Shown here: positions 16,074 to 25,269 of the stretch, in pieces | Numbering within the stretch: the stretch's first letter is position 1 | How the letters are laid out: each line of letters begins with the position of its first letter | Source: an uncultured Lachnospiraceae bacterium | GTDB lineage: Bacteria; Bacillota; Clostridia; Lachnospirales; Lachnospiraceae | NCBI GenBank assembly: GCA_934394565.1 | Contig: CAKRQV010000005.1 | Location: 62,001-126,000 of the forward strand | Length of the DNA: 64,000 bases | Direction of reading: 5' to 3' | Translations under genes and position numbers: made by a program | The notes under the pieces: generated by a model | Told to the model about the DNA's origin: nothing | Databases searched by the model: none | The model's input: the letters and a program-made list of their open reading frames with translations, nothing else

Positions 16074-17177
16074 TTACAGACAGGATCTGTACGGAATATT
16101 CTGCGGAGCCTCAAAACAGTCCTCAAATCCGCGTCTGTGGTGGTATGCTTTTTTATCTTTATCCATCGGGTATGTATATTTTCCGCCAACTTCCCAAAAG
16201 AACGGATGGAACCGATAGTCCAGACGATCCTTCTTCATCTCGTACAGTACACGGATTTCATTGACATCTGCCATGAAGTTTGTCCACACATCGTAATGAA
16301 TCGGAATCACTACCTTGCATCGAAGGGCTTCCGCCATCCGAAGGATATCGCAGGATGTCATCTTGTCCTGCATGCCCACAGGATTTTCTCCAAAGGATCC
16401 GAAAGCCACATCCACATCATAATCTTTTCCATGTTTTGCATAGTAGATGGAATAATGGGAATCGCCACTGTGATAAATATTACCACCCGGTGTTTTCAGC
16501 AGGTAATTTACAGCCTTATCATCCATATCTGTCGGACAGATACCGGTAAGTTCCTCTCTGTCCGGCCCCTGAGAATCCGTTGTCACGATACAGGTACGGT
16601 CAAAGGAATCCAGAACCACAATCTCGATATCTTTAATCTTCACCACATCTCCCGGGCGAACCGTGATGCATCTGTCTGCGGGAACGCCCCATTTCTGCCA
16701 CAATTCCACAGATTTCTTCGGTCCGATGAACGGTACAGGTATGGTTTCTCCTTTTTCATTGGTTGTTGTCATACCGCTCTGGATCACATGTGCGGCATAC
16801 TCGGCACTCATATGATCCTGATGGTAATGGGTAGCCAGTACAGCATCTACTTTTTTTACAGCAAAGGGATCAATCACAAAGGGAATCGCTCTTAAATTCG
16901 GCTGCATATCCCTGCAGCCACACATATTGGCCATCTGATGACCGACCTTCATTTTTCCATCGCCATGGGTTCGCTTGCCATTTCCACACCACAGGTCAAT
17001 CGTAATATTGGTATCTGCCGGTGTTTTCAGCCAGATGCCGGTACAGCCGAGCCACCACATGGCAACATTTCCCGGTGCAACCTTTTCATTCTCGATTTCT
17101 TCATTCAGCCAGGTTCCCCACTCCGGAAAAGTACTCATAATCCACTGTTCTCTCGTCATTTCACTGATTTTACTCAT
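16074..17177 (-). CDS. ulaG: UlaG-type L-ascorbate-6-phosphate lactonase
   Basis: Metallo-beta-lactamase-fold lactonase. In E. coli UlaG opens L-ascorbate 6-phosphate to 3-keto-L-gulonate 6-phosphate. The 367-residue product aligns along its whole length with UlaG: REQWIMSTFPEWGTWLNEEI at the start, MWWLGCTGIWLK, the metal motif H117-x-H119-x-D121-H122, KTPGGNIYHSGDSHYS, DVAFGSFGENP and the C-terminal FHPFFWEVGGKYTYP. The start at 17177 overlaps the FGGY kinase stop by four bases (ATGA), so translation is coupled. Here it sits in an ABC-transporter operon rather than with a PTS ascorbate porter, so the substrate is probably a phosphorylated lactone made by the upstream kinase. Confidence 0.9.
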   Translation of the reverse strand: MSKISEMTREQWIMSTFPEWGTWLNEEIENEKVAPGNVAMWWLGCTGIWLKTPADTNITIDLWCGNGKRTHGDGKMKVGHQMANMCGCRDMQPNLRAIPFVIDPFAVKKVDAVLATHYHQDHMSAEYAAHVIQSGMTTTNEKGETIPVPFIGPKKSVELWQKWGVPADRCITVRPGDVVKIKDIEIVVLDSFDRTCIVTTDSQGPDREELTGICPTDMDDKAVNYLLKTPGGNIYHSGDSHYSIYYAKHGKDYDVDVAFGSFGENPVGMQDKMTSCDILRMAEALRCKVVIPIHYDVWTNFMADVNEIRVLYEMKKDRLDYRFHPFFWEVGGKYTYPMDKDKKAYHHRRGFEDCFEAPQNIPYRSCL

Positions 17178-18694
17178 TGTTCTACCTCCTGTTTCTGCAA
17201 TGCTCCCCATCGCCTTACTGCTCCGTATAATTCATGCATAGCTGTTCTTTTCTTTCGGTAAGTCTCTGCCAGCTCTGTATTCGGATTATAAAACTGTGCT
17301 GTTTCCATCAGTCCTGAAGCATCAAAGGCATCCTGCACCGATGTATACCAGCCAAGACCTGCCGCAGCCACCATCCATGCCCCGCTGGCTGTGGATTCAC
17401 TGTTTTTCAGATGATAAATGCGTTTCTGATAAACATCTGCCTGCAGCTGATTGATATTCCTGTTGTTGGTAAGTCCGCCACTGATACCTATGGCATCGAT
17501 TTTTACATACTGCTGCAGCTTTTCCATTTGATCTGCAATTTCCATACATATGCTTTCCAGCAGTCCTTTGAGCATATTTTCCCGGTTGGTTGCCAGCGAC
17601 AAATTCACAAAAGCGGCCCTTACGGTATCCTCCAGATCATCTGCCTGCCGTCCCTGAAAATAGGGAAGCGCGATACAGTTTTCGGTCTGCCCGTACAGTG
17701 TCTGCAATACCTGCCCCACCTTGCCGTAAACATCCTCCTCATGCTGGTAGAAATTCCGCAAAAACCAGTCAAATGCCGAGCAGCAGGTCATACTGCTGGC
17801 TTCCAGCACATACTGGCCAGTAACGGAGGAACAGTTACAGATCAGTCCGTTTTCCATCTGTTGAGGAACCTCTTTAAGTGCTGTCATCAGAAAAGCGCCC
17901 GTCCCTGCTGTAATAGACAAAACGCCAGGTCGGCACACGCCCTGCCCGATTGCCGCACACTGCTGGTCTCCACCTGCACTGATTACCGGTGTACCTTCGG
18001 CAATACCTGTCCGTGCAGCCATCGTCTGACATAGACCGCCCTGTACAGTTCCCGGTTCCAGAATTTCACACAGCATTTCCTGTGGGACTCCAAATATCCG
18101 GCATAATTCATCGTCCCAGGTCTTTGACCGGATATTCATCAGATTGGAACGGCTCGCAAATGTTGTGTCAGTTCGATACTCTCCCGTCAGCCGGTGCAGT
18201 ATATATTCCGGTACACTTAAAAAATGCTTTGTTCTTGCATAGATTTCCGGAGCTTTTTGACGGATCCAGGCCATCTTGCCACCGGAAAAGACCGTATTGA
18301 CCGGTGCACCGGATTTCTGAAAGATTTCCGCGTTACTTTCCTGTAAACGCTGGCAGATCTGACTGTTTCTGGAATCCTGCCACATGATCGCCGGCATCAG
18401 TGCTTCCCCATTTTCATCCACCGGCAAAAGAGAAGATCTCTGCGAAGTTATGGCAATCGCCGCAAGCATCCAGTTTTTTTGCTGCAGGACATCCGCCACC
18501 TCTGACAGAATCTTTTCACAGGCATCGTCCCAGTCGGCAGCCGGCTGTTCTATTTTCACGGCACTGATATGCCGCGCCACATAAGGAATCTGCTTTGTAA
18601 ACAGACTGTTGCCTTTCTCATCAAAAAGAATCCCCCGCATACTGGATGTTCCTACATCAAGGATCAATATATAGTCCACTTTTTTACTCTCCAT
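17174..18694 (-). CDS. FGGY-family carbohydrate kinase
   Basis: 506 residues, normal for xylulokinase/gluconokinase relatives. LILDVGTSSMRGILFDEKGN is the N-terminal phosphate loop; QDSRN, SVPEYILHRLTGEY, SAGGDQQCAAIG, ITAGTGAFL and GISGGLTNNRNINQLQADV follow in the usual order. It phosphorylates a sugar, polyol or sugar acid. The ATG directly abuts the MttB stop codon and has no clear ribosome site, so it is translationally coupled. Making the phosphorylated substrate of UlaG is the simplest role. Specific sugar cannot be assigned. Confidence 0.9.
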   Translation of the reverse strand: MESKKVDYILILDVGTSSMRGILFDEKGNSLFTKQIPYVARHISAVKIEQPAADWDDACEKILSEVADVLQQKNWMLAAIAITSQRSSLLPVDENGEALMPAIMWQDSRNSQICQRLQESNAEIFQKSGAPVNTVFSGGKMAWIRQKAPEIYARTKHFLSVPEYILHRLTGEYRTDTTFASRSNLMNIRSKTWDDELCRIFGVPQEMLCEILEPGTVQGGLCQTMAARTGIAEGTPVISAGGDQQCAAIGQGVCRPGVLSITAGTGAFLMTALKEVPQQMENGLICNCSSVTGQYVLEASSMTCCSAFDWFLRNFYQHEEDVYGKVGQVLQTLYGQTENCIALPYFQGRQADDLEDTVRAAFVNLSLATNRENMLKGLLESICMEIADQMEKLQQYVKIDAIGISGGLTNNRNINQLQADVYQKRIYHLKNSESTASGAWMVAAAGLGWYTSVQDAFDASGLMETAQFYNPNTELAETYRKKRTAMHELYGAVRRWGALQKQEVEQ

Positions 18695-20206
18695 TTATGC
18701 ATACGGATACGTGTCAGAATGGATATCCTCCTGATACTCCTTCCACTCATCCTCTGTGATCCTGCCCTGCTTGTAATAATAGTTTCTGGCTTCGTTCAAA
18801 ATATCTTCCAGGGCCTGTTCTTTCTGTGCATCCAGCTGCGGTACTTTTGCCTTTTCCAGCAGACTGTCTGCTCTTTCCTGCGCTTTTTCAACGATTGTCT
18901 TTCTTCCTGTTGCTATCCATTCTTCGTAGGTCTGCCGTGAACCAACGGTTGGTACATAGCATTCTTCTCTCCAGTTTTCCAGCGTCTCATCTGTATCCAT
19001 AAAGGATCCCGGCATCGGTCCGATTTCCTGTATGCTTTCCACAGCCAGTCCTTCTTCGCTGGTATCCAGGCCACCTAAAAGACGCTTGGTCATACCCACG
19101 ATATCATCATCCATAACGGCTTTTACCGGACTGCTGTAGCGTTCCGCATACATACCACCCTGGAAAGAAATCACCGTGGAACCGCTTAATACCTGTGTCA
19201 TAAGAGCCATACTCTGCTCGTATCCTGCCTGATAATCTGCGCTCTTCGCACTTGTCCAGGATGCCGCATTGGACCAGCAAGGCACATGGTAATGGCGCCA
19301 GTACTGATTAAAGGCCATATCCGTATAAGAATTTCCGATATCACCAAAGGCCGGTTTTCCTGTAGACATATCCGGAGTCATGATCATGCTGTTCATCCAG
19401 ACTCTTGATCCCGGACGCGCCGCCTGTGCCATAACAAGTCCGGCCATTCCTTCCGCATTATTGGAAATCACAGAACCAGCAGCTCCCATGGGACTTGTCA
19501 GCCCTCTGGTCGGTCCTGCAGCAAAGTGAAATGGCAGTCCGGCTTCGGTATAATTAAATATCTGATCCGCAGTTTCCTCAAAATATGTCAGAGGGGCAGC
19601 TGAATTGACGATCTGGCACAGATCCACGCCCATGACCTTTGCCATTTCTGTACTGAATCTGTAATTATCAAACACCGTACCCTCGATCTGTGCTTTTGTG
19701 GACACACGATATTTCGCTGCGACAGATTCCAGCAGCTTCATACACTCCGGCACATGGGCAAACCCAAAGAAAGGAAAACAGTTCTGAAAATCCACATTTG
19801 GCAATACATCCAACAGCTTCAGATAGTCATAAAACTCTTTTCTGGTCGGCACATGAGCTGTCTGTGTCTTCATATCGAAAAAGGCAGTACCACAGCCATT
19901 GATAAACTGTGTGGTTTTTCCCGGCTGCAGGTGGACTTTGTTTTTCTCCTCCCGGGCCGAGATTGTGAAACCATCCGGTGTCTGTCCGATAGCCCGGTCC
20001 ACGATTTCCCGATCAAAATATACCCTCTCGAGAGCATTATCCACGCGGCAACCATAATCTTTCAGACACTGCCGCATCTTCTGGCTTTTCACCACTACAC
20101 CGGTATGTTCAAGTACGCTGTACACACCCTGCTTCACTTTTTCAAAATCGGTCGGATTTAATATGTCGATATATCCAAATGCGCTTGCAGTTCCCTTTCT
20201 GCTCAT
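18695..20206 (-). CDS. MttB-superfamily methyltransferase, non-pyrrolysine
   Basis: 503 residues of the trimethylamine methyltransferase (MttB) superfamily. Characterised non-pyrrolysine members (MtgB, MtcB, MtpB) demethylate glycine betaine, carnitine and proline betaine, passing the methyl group to a corrinoid protein. Visible family segments: VLEHTGVVVKSQKMRQCLKD near the N-terminus, INGCGTAFFDMKT, PNVDFQNCFPFFG, FHFAAGPTRGLTSPMGAAG and PAFGDIGNSYTDMAFNQY. The frame is uninterrupted, with no in-frame amber codon. No corrinoid protein or MtqA-type partner is adjacent. Its place between sugar-type permeases and a sugar kinase is unusual for the family. GGAGG precedes the ATG. Family sure, substrate unknown. 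Confidence 0.88.
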   Translation of the reverse strand: MSRKGTASAFGYIDILNPTDFEKVKQGVYSVLEHTGVVVKSQKMRQCLKDYGCRVDNALERVYFDREIVDRAIGQTPDGFTISAREEKNKVHLQPGKTTQFINGCGTAFFDMKTQTAHVPTRKEFYDYLKLLDVLPNVDFQNCFPFFGFAHVPECMKLLESVAAKYRVSTKAQIEGTVFDNYRFSTEMAKVMGVDLCQIVNSAAPLTYFEETADQIFNYTEAGLPFHFAAGPTRGLTSPMGAAGSVISNNAEGMAGLVMAQAARPGSRVWMNSMIMTPDMSTGKPAFGDIGNSYTDMAFNQYWRHYHVPCWSNAASWTSAKSADYQAGYEQSMALMTQVLSGSTVISFQGGMYAERYSSPVKAVMDDDIVGMTKRLLGGLDTSEEGLAVESIQEIGPMPGSFMDTDETLENWREECYVPTVGSRQTYEEWIATGRKTIVEKAQERADSLLEKAKVPQLDAQKEQALEDILNEARNYYYKQGRITEDEWKEYQEDIHSDTYPYA

Positions 20207-20270
20207 CTCTTGATCCTCCTCTGCTTTTCATGCACACTTCACACTGCATCCTCCAACGTTTTGTTACCTG

Positions 20271-21218
20271 TTATCTGGTACTCTTTTTTCTGCTGGCCAG
20301 AAGTACGGCCAGGAAAAGTACGATACCATATATAATCTTCTGAATACTCTGTGCTATACCAAGTGCTGATAAAAGGCCATCCAGAATAACCAAAACCAGT
20401 ACACCGGCCACGGTTCCCACATAACTGCCTGAACCACCCAGCAGAGAAACACCACCGATGGCAACAGCCGATACGGACTGCATCTGGTAGACATCACCCA
20501 TACCAAGATACAGCTGGCTGATTCTGCCGGAGCATACGATACCTGCCAGTGCTGCAAATACACCACAGACAGCATAAGCACTGACCCGCACCAGCTTTAC
20601 ATTGATACCGGAAAACAGAGCCACGGTATCACTGTTACCAATCGCATACAACTTACGTCCGTACGGTGATTTGGCGATCAGTATGAAAAAGGCAACAGAG
20701 ATCACGATCCAGAACAGAAACAGCGGTGAAAATCCCAGGATGGAACCACCGGCAAATGCCTTTAATGCCGCCGGTGCCGTTCCACCCGGTGTACCTCCGG
20801 TAATACCCACAAGGAGTCCCTGGAATATAATATTCGAAGCCATCGTCATGATAACCGGTGCGATACCCACGCATGCGATACCTATACCATTAAAGGTTCC
20901 CATAAGCGCACCTGCCACCAGTACAATCGGTACTGCAAAAAGCAGCTTGCCATCCTCTCCGCCGGTGAGATTTGCTGTCATAAAGGCGGCAATCGTAAAC
21001 ATCCACGGAATCGACAGATCCATACCACCGGTAAGAATAACGGTCATCTGTCCCATTGCCGTAATACCGAGGATCGATGCCGTGATCGACAGGATACGCA
21101 GATTGTTTGCATTGGCGTATCCCGGACGCAGGATGGATACAAATACCAGCAGCACTATGGCGATCAGATATGTCATAATAATCGAAAAATTCTTTTTTAT
21201 AAAACCAGTAGCTGTCAT
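20271..21218 (-). CDS. Sugar ABC transporter permease (RbsC family)
   Basis: 315 residues, about 10 membrane helices. GGMDLSIPWMF (the GG-D-LS motif of the BPD_transp_2 family) and the coupling-helix region AIGNSDTVALFSGINVKLVR mark a carbohydrate permease. It is the second of two permeases and overlaps the first by four bases, so the pair likely forms a heterodimer. 64 bases separate it from the MttB gene. Confidence 0.93.
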   Translation of the reverse strand: MTATGFIKKNFSIIMTYLIAIVLLVFVSILRPGYANANNLRILSITASILGITAMGQMTVILTGGMDLSIPWMFTIAAFMTANLTGGEDGKLLFAVPIVLVAGALMGTFNGIGIACVGIAPVIMTMASNIIFQGLLVGITGGTPGGTAPAALKAFAGGSILGFSPLFLFWIVISVAFFILIAKSPYGRKLYAIGNSDTVALFSGINVKLVRVSAYAVCGVFAALAGIVCSGRISQLYLGMGDVYQMQSVSAVAIGGVSLLGGSGSYVGTVAGVLVLVILDGLLSALGIAQSIQKIIYGIVLFLAVLLASRKKSTR

Positions 21219-22198
21219 GCTGCAGCACCTCCTTTTCTCTTAAGCATGGTGCCATAAGCACTGGCTGCTACGGCAAGGATCAGTAAAACACCCTGTACCA
21301 GCGAAGACCAGTAAGAAGATACACCCATAAATACCAGAAGATCTGCGATCGTGCGGATAACCAGGGCACCAACAACCGTACCTACCATACCACCGGAACC
21401 ACCAGTCAGAGCTGTTCCGCCAATAACTGCAGAAGAAATAGAGATCATGACAAAGTCCGCACCTGCCGTCGGAGAACCGCTGGCGACCTGCGCTGTTCTG
21501 TACAGACCGGCCAGTGCTGCAAAAGCACCGGACAGACCATAGGCAACCACCTTTGTTTTCAGCACTGAAATACCATTTAAGTGGGCTGCTTTTTCATTAC
21601 TGCCGATGGCATAGATATCCATACACGTTTTGGTGCGTTTAAAGATGAACCATACGATCAGAAGCAGTGCAATGATTAGTACTGACATCGGAACCGGACC
21701 AAAACGATACAACAAAGCAGAAATATAGCCCGCCGGTACATTACCACCATCCACCTTCATGATCAGCAGTGCCACACCATAGCAAACCGACTGTGTGGCC
21801 AGTGTCACGATAAACGGCTGCAATTTCGTTTTTTCAACAATAAAACCATTAAACATACCAATGCCACAGCCAATCAGCAGACAAACCACTGCCCACAGCA
21901 GCATACTTCCCACAGTATTCTGCATATGAGACGCTGCCAGACAGTTCGTCACGCAGATCACACCACCGACAGAAAGATCAAAGCCTCCTGTCAGAAGAAC
22001 AAAGGTCTGACCAATCGCTACCAGAATCAGGGACAGTGCTGCATCCGATTTGTTGGCCATCCAGCGCAAACTGAAGGTCTTCGGATTCAGGATACCCATA
22101 ACGATTACCATGATAAACAGCATCAGATAGGGAATCATGGCTACCCAGTTGTTCTGTATAAACGCTTTTATAGAAGTTTTCTTATTCTTCACTGCCAT
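21215..22198 (-). CDS. Sugar ABC transporter permease (RbsC family)
   Basis: 327 residues, about 10 helices. LTGGFDLSVGGVICVTN is the conserved permease motif and AIGSNEKAAHLNGISVLKTK the coupling region. It overlaps the ATPase gene by 17 bases and the second permease by four. A GTG two codons in is better spaced from the GGGGGAG site, so the true start may be 22192. Confidence 0.92.
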   Translation of the reverse strand: MAVKNKKTSIKAFIQNNWVAMIPYLMLFIMVIVMGILNPKTFSLRWMANKSDAALSLILVAIGQTFVLLTGGFDLSVGGVICVTNCLAASHMQNTVGSMLLWAVVCLLIGCGIGMFNGFIVEKTKLQPFIVTLATQSVCYGVALLIMKVDGGNVPAGYISALLYRFGPVPMSVLIIALLLIVWFIFKRTKTCMDIYAIGSNEKAAHLNGISVLKTKVVAYGLSGAFAALAGLYRTAQVASGSPTAGADFVMISISSAVIGGTALTGGSGGMVGTVVGALVIRTIADLLVFMGVSSYWSSLVQGVLLILAVAASAYGTMLKRKGGAAA

Positions 22199-23696
22199 CT
22201 CCCCCTTCTACTGTATTTCCGATAGATGCACTAATAATGTTCTCTTTTGTCATGGCATCATCCTTAAGGTCTGCAGCAATCTTTCCGTCGTACATGACCA
22301 GAACTCTGTCACAGATATTGACCAGTTCTTCCACATCCGTAGAGAAAAAGACAACCGCATTGCCTTTTGCGGCAAAATCCCGCACCAGACTGAACATTTC
22401 CTTTTTCGTACCCACATCGACGCCGCGGGTGATATCATGCATCAGCATCAGTTCCGGCTCTGTAGCCATGATTTTTGCCATAACGACTTTCTGCTGGTTA
22501 CCGCCGGAAAGATTCATCGCTGCCATTTCGCGGCTGTCTGCTTTTACCTGCAGTGCCTGCATATAATGATCTACGATCTCATTTTCTTTTTTCCGGGATA
22601 CCCACAGCGGATTGCTGATTTTTTCCAGCATGGGAAGGGAAATATTATACCGGATCGGGAACGACAGGATCAGTCCCTGGATTCCTCTCTCTTCCGGTAC
22701 GAGGGCAATTCCCTTTCTGAGACACTGTTTTGGAGACTTCAGCTGTACACTTTCTCCATGCAGCTTCACATCCCCTCTGGCATGAATGACGCCAAACAAC
22801 GCCTGCAAAAGCTCGGCCTGTCCCTGTCCGGCCAGACCGCCGATACCGAGCACCTCGCCCTTATGCAGATCAAAATCCACACCGTTCAAAATATGGGTAT
22901 AGGTCAGATTTCTGACCTCCAGCATCTTCTCTTTCTGAACATGACATTCGATATCCGGGAAATAATTGGCTATCTTTCTTCCCAGCATGGAAGCAATGAC
23001 GACATCCATCTGGATTTCTTTTACATTCATTTCCCCTGTATTGATACCATTTCTCAGAATCGTGATCTTATCACAGCCATTCTGGATTTCTCCCATACGA
23101 TGAGAGATAAACAATACGATTTTGCCTTTATCCGCGAGCTTACGGGCCAGAGAAAGCAGCCACTGAACCCTGTTTTCTGTCAGCGCAGAGGTTGCCTCAT
23201 CCAGGATCACCACTTCCGGCTCTTTGGAAAGGGTTTTTAAGATTTCTACAATCTGCTTCTGCGACAGGGATAAGGATCCCGCCTTTGCCCTCGGATCTAT
23301 ATCTTCAATTTCATATTCCTGAAATAACTTTTCTGTATCTTCGTATAATTTTTTATAATCAAACAGGCCGAACTTTGTTCTCGGAATACGTCCGACAAAA
23401 ATATTTTCTCCCACAGTCAGCTCCGGTACTGTGGACAATTCCTGATATACCGTACCGATACCATGTTTTAAAGCATCCGTCGGACTTTTAATTTCTATTT
23501 TCTTACCAAAAAGAAGGATTTCACCTTCATCCGGCATATGTGCACCACTGAGCACTTTAAGCAATGTACTCTTACCGGCACCGTTTTCTCCCAGCAGCGC
23601 ATGTACTTCGCCCCGGTTGCAATGCAACGAAACCTTGTTCAGTACCGTTACACCGCCAAACTTTTTAACGATATTATTAAGTTCCAGATCTGCCAT
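22182..23696 (-). CDS. Sugar ABC transporter ATP-binding protein (RbsA/MglA family)
   Basis: 504 residues with two fused nucleotide-binding domains. First: GENGAGKST Walker A, LSLSQKQIVEIL signature, VVILDEATSAL Walker B. Second: degenerate Walker A (GLAGQGQAELL), NLSGGNQQKVVMAK signature and LMLMHDITRGVDVG. This asymmetry is usual for the family. AAAGGAG precedes the ATG. It energises import by the two permeases downstream. Confidence 0.95.
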   Translation of the reverse strand: MADLELNNIVKKFGGVTVLNKVSLHCNRGEVHALLGENGAGKSTLLKVLSGAHMPDEGEILLFGKKIEIKSPTDALKHGIGTVYQELSTVPELTVGENIFVGRIPRTKFGLFDYKKLYEDTEKLFQEYEIEDIDPRAKAGSLSLSQKQIVEILKTLSKEPEVVILDEATSALTENRVQWLLSLARKLADKGKIVLFISHRMGEIQNGCDKITILRNGINTGEMNVKEIQMDVVIASMLGRKIANYFPDIECHVQKEKMLEVRNLTYTHILNGVDFDLHKGEVLGIGGLAGQGQAELLQALFGVIHARGDVKLHGESVQLKSPKQCLRKGIALVPEERGIQGLILSFPIRYNISLPMLEKISNPLWVSRKKENEIVDHYMQALQVKADSREMAAMNLSGGNQQKVVMAKIMATEPELMLMHDITRGVDVGTKKEMFSLVRDFAAKGNAVVFFSTDVEELVNICDRVLVMYDGKIAADLKDDAMTKENIISASIGNTVEGGDGSEE

Positions 23697-23729
23697 TTTT
23701 TCGCTCCTTTTTAACCTTTTGGAGTAAAT

Positions 23730-23762
23730 AATCCCCCACTATGCGAAGCAAAGTGGGGGATT
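23730..23762 (-). terminator. Stem-loop between binding protein and ABC ATPase genes
   Basis: AATCCCCCACT (23730-23740) pairs with AGTGGGGGATT (23752-23762). Only a weak T-rich tail (ATTATTTA) follows on the minus strand. Position inside the operon suggests partial termination or 3' protection, so that the binding protein is made in excess over the membrane parts. Confidence 0.65.
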
Positions 23763-23804
23763 TTCGCACGTCATTACAAGTCTCTGTGTATGTACTGACA
23801 AATA

Positions 23805-24953
23805 TTACTGCTGGTAATCAGATACTTCTGAAGCTTCTACCTGCGGTGTGAAATCCTTCGGTACTACCGGATAGTCAAATGCGTCCGGAAGATCACGGAA
23901 GAAAGTAACATTTTCTTCAAGGGCAGCTGCCTGATAGCCAAAGTCAACATTTGTATCGTTTGTCATAAGGCTGGCTTTTACAAGATTTTCCTGCTCAACC
24001 TGCTCGCCATCCAGTACCTTTACAGCTGTTTCCATAGCTACAGCACCAAGACCCGGTGTATTCTGTCCGATCAGAACGTCCATCTTATTATCGAAAGCTG
24101 CGATCTGACCTGCATTGGTGTTAAAGCAAGTAGTCGGTACCAGTTCTCTTCCGGCATCTGTGAAAGCATTGTATACGGTATTGGCATAGCACAGAGCATA
24201 GACACCGTCGATATCCGGGTTGGCAGCCAGTACAGAGGCAATCTGTTCCTGACCTACACCATCGGCATACTCACTGGCGAATTCGGAAACGATCTGCATA
24301 TTGTGCTCGTTAAATACATCCATGGCAGCTTCGTACATTACGTTTCCCGATGTAGAACCGGCAATACCTGTATCCATGATCAGTTTTGCACCATCTCCAC
24401 ATTTTGTAACCAGGTAGGATGCCCATGCACGGCTCAGATCTGCAAGGTCTGTAGATACACGGTACACACCGTCTGCCTCTACTGTATTGTCAAAGGTTAC
24501 CACGGTAATGCCCGCATCAACAGCTCTCTGGATTGACGGGATCAATGCTGTGGCAGATGCTGCATTGATCAGGATTGCATCATAATCCTGCTCAACAAGA
24601 GCATCGATGGAAGCAGCCTGTGCCTCTGCAGTATTTTCACAGGTAACCACATCCAGATCCACTTTGGAAGCGTACGGCTCTTTTGTGGCAACAACCTGTG
24701 TTGTTTTGATCATCAGCTGTCTCCAGTCATTTCCCATATAGGAATTGCTCAGTGCAATTTTGTATTTTCCACCGGATGCTGTGTCTGTAGCAACACTGCT
24801 GGCTGCATCCTCACTGGCACTGGCTGACGGTGTTTCGCTTACAGCCTGAGAAGCTGCTGAAGAAGATGCACCCCCACATCCAACCAGCATACATCCGGCG
24901 AGCATAGCACTCATTGCTGTTCCCATCACTTTTTTCAGAAAGTTCCTTTTCAT
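23805..24953 (-). CDS. Sugar-type ABC transporter substrate-binding lipoprotein
   Basis: A 382-residue lipoprotein: basic N-terminus, hydrophobic stretch, lipobox LVGC, then a Ser/Ala-rich linker to about residue 65. The rest is a periplasmic-binding-protein type 4 (RbsB/MglB) fold: IALSNSYMGNDWRQLMIKT, DALVEQDYDAILINAAS and DAGITVVTFDNTVEADGVY are typical. It captures the substrate outside the cell. Two ATGs are adjacent; the second (24953) is 7 bases from GGAGG and is preferred over 24956. First gene of the long operon, divergent from deoR-family regulator. Confidence 0.92.
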   Translation of the reverse strand: MKRNFLKKVMGTAMSAMLAGCMLVGCGGASSSAASQAVSETPSASASEDAASSVATDTASGGKYKIALSNSYMGNDWRQLMIKTTQVVATKEPYASKVDLDVVTCENTAEAQAASIDALVEQDYDAILINAASATALIPSIQRAVDAGITVVTFDNTVEADGVYRVSTDLADLSRAWASYLVTKCGDGAKLIMDTGIAGSTSGNVMYEAAMDVFNEHNMQIVSEFASEYADGVGQEQIASVLAANPDIDGVYALCYANTVYNAFTDAGRELVPTTCFNTNAGQIAAFDNKMDVLIGQNTPGLGAVAMETAVKVLDGEQVEQENLVKASLMTNDTNVDFGYQAAALEENVTFFRDLPDAFDYPVVPKDFTPQVEASEVSDYQQ

Positions 24954-25096
24954 CATTTTTCCTCCAATTCTTTTTTATATAGTTTTTGTTTATCAAAATG
25001 CAGTGGTTTCTGCACTTTCATCACACTGTTTTGAACTGTCTATATGATAACATTTCATTTCAAAAAGTTCTATCGATCATATACATGATGTTTTTT

Positions 25097-25206
25097 CGTC
25101 TTTTTTGTCATTTTACGCCAGTTTTTCGTTCATTTAGCTTCTATTTACGTTCGTTTTTGTTTTTTTGATTATTTGAACATTTTTATGATTGATTCTTCGT
25201 ACATTT
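25097..25206. promoter_or_regulatory. Repeated CGTTCRTTT-like boxes, possible DeoR operators
   Basis: CGTTCATTT (25127-25135), CGTTCGTTT (25148-25156) and CGTACATTT (25198-25206), with a weaker CGTCTTTTT at 25097, are spaced 30, 21 and 50 bases. These are near whole helical turns, so the boxes lie on one face. Many DeoR-family proteins bind tandem TTCGTT-like repeats. A separate TGCAG/CTGCA dyad at 24999-25014 lies in the binding-protein leader. The 313-base divergent gap holds no gene. Confidence 0.5.
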
Positions 25207-25221
25207 CATTCTATAATTTAT

Positions 25222-25252
25222 GCATGTTATCAATATGCAACTTTTGTATAAT
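25222..25252 (+). promoter_or_regulatory. Promoter -10 and dyad before the DeoR-family gene
   Basis: TATAAT at 25247-25252 lies 18 bases before the start codon, so its transcript has a very short leader. GCATGTT-N3-AATATGC (25222-25238) is an inverted repeat where the -35 would be, a fitting place for a repressor. No good -35 hexamer is seen. Confidence 0.4.
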
Positions 25253-25269
25253 AGAAAGTGAAATGAATT

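Noticed and set aside
18695..20206. Possible pyrrolysine (amber) codon in the MttB gene
   Set aside because: The reading frame is continuous with no internal TAG, so it is a non-pyrrolysine member.
22137..23240. Plus-strand frame of 367 codons opposite the ABC ATPase
   Set aside because: No start signal or family match; the minus-strand ABC gene is certain.
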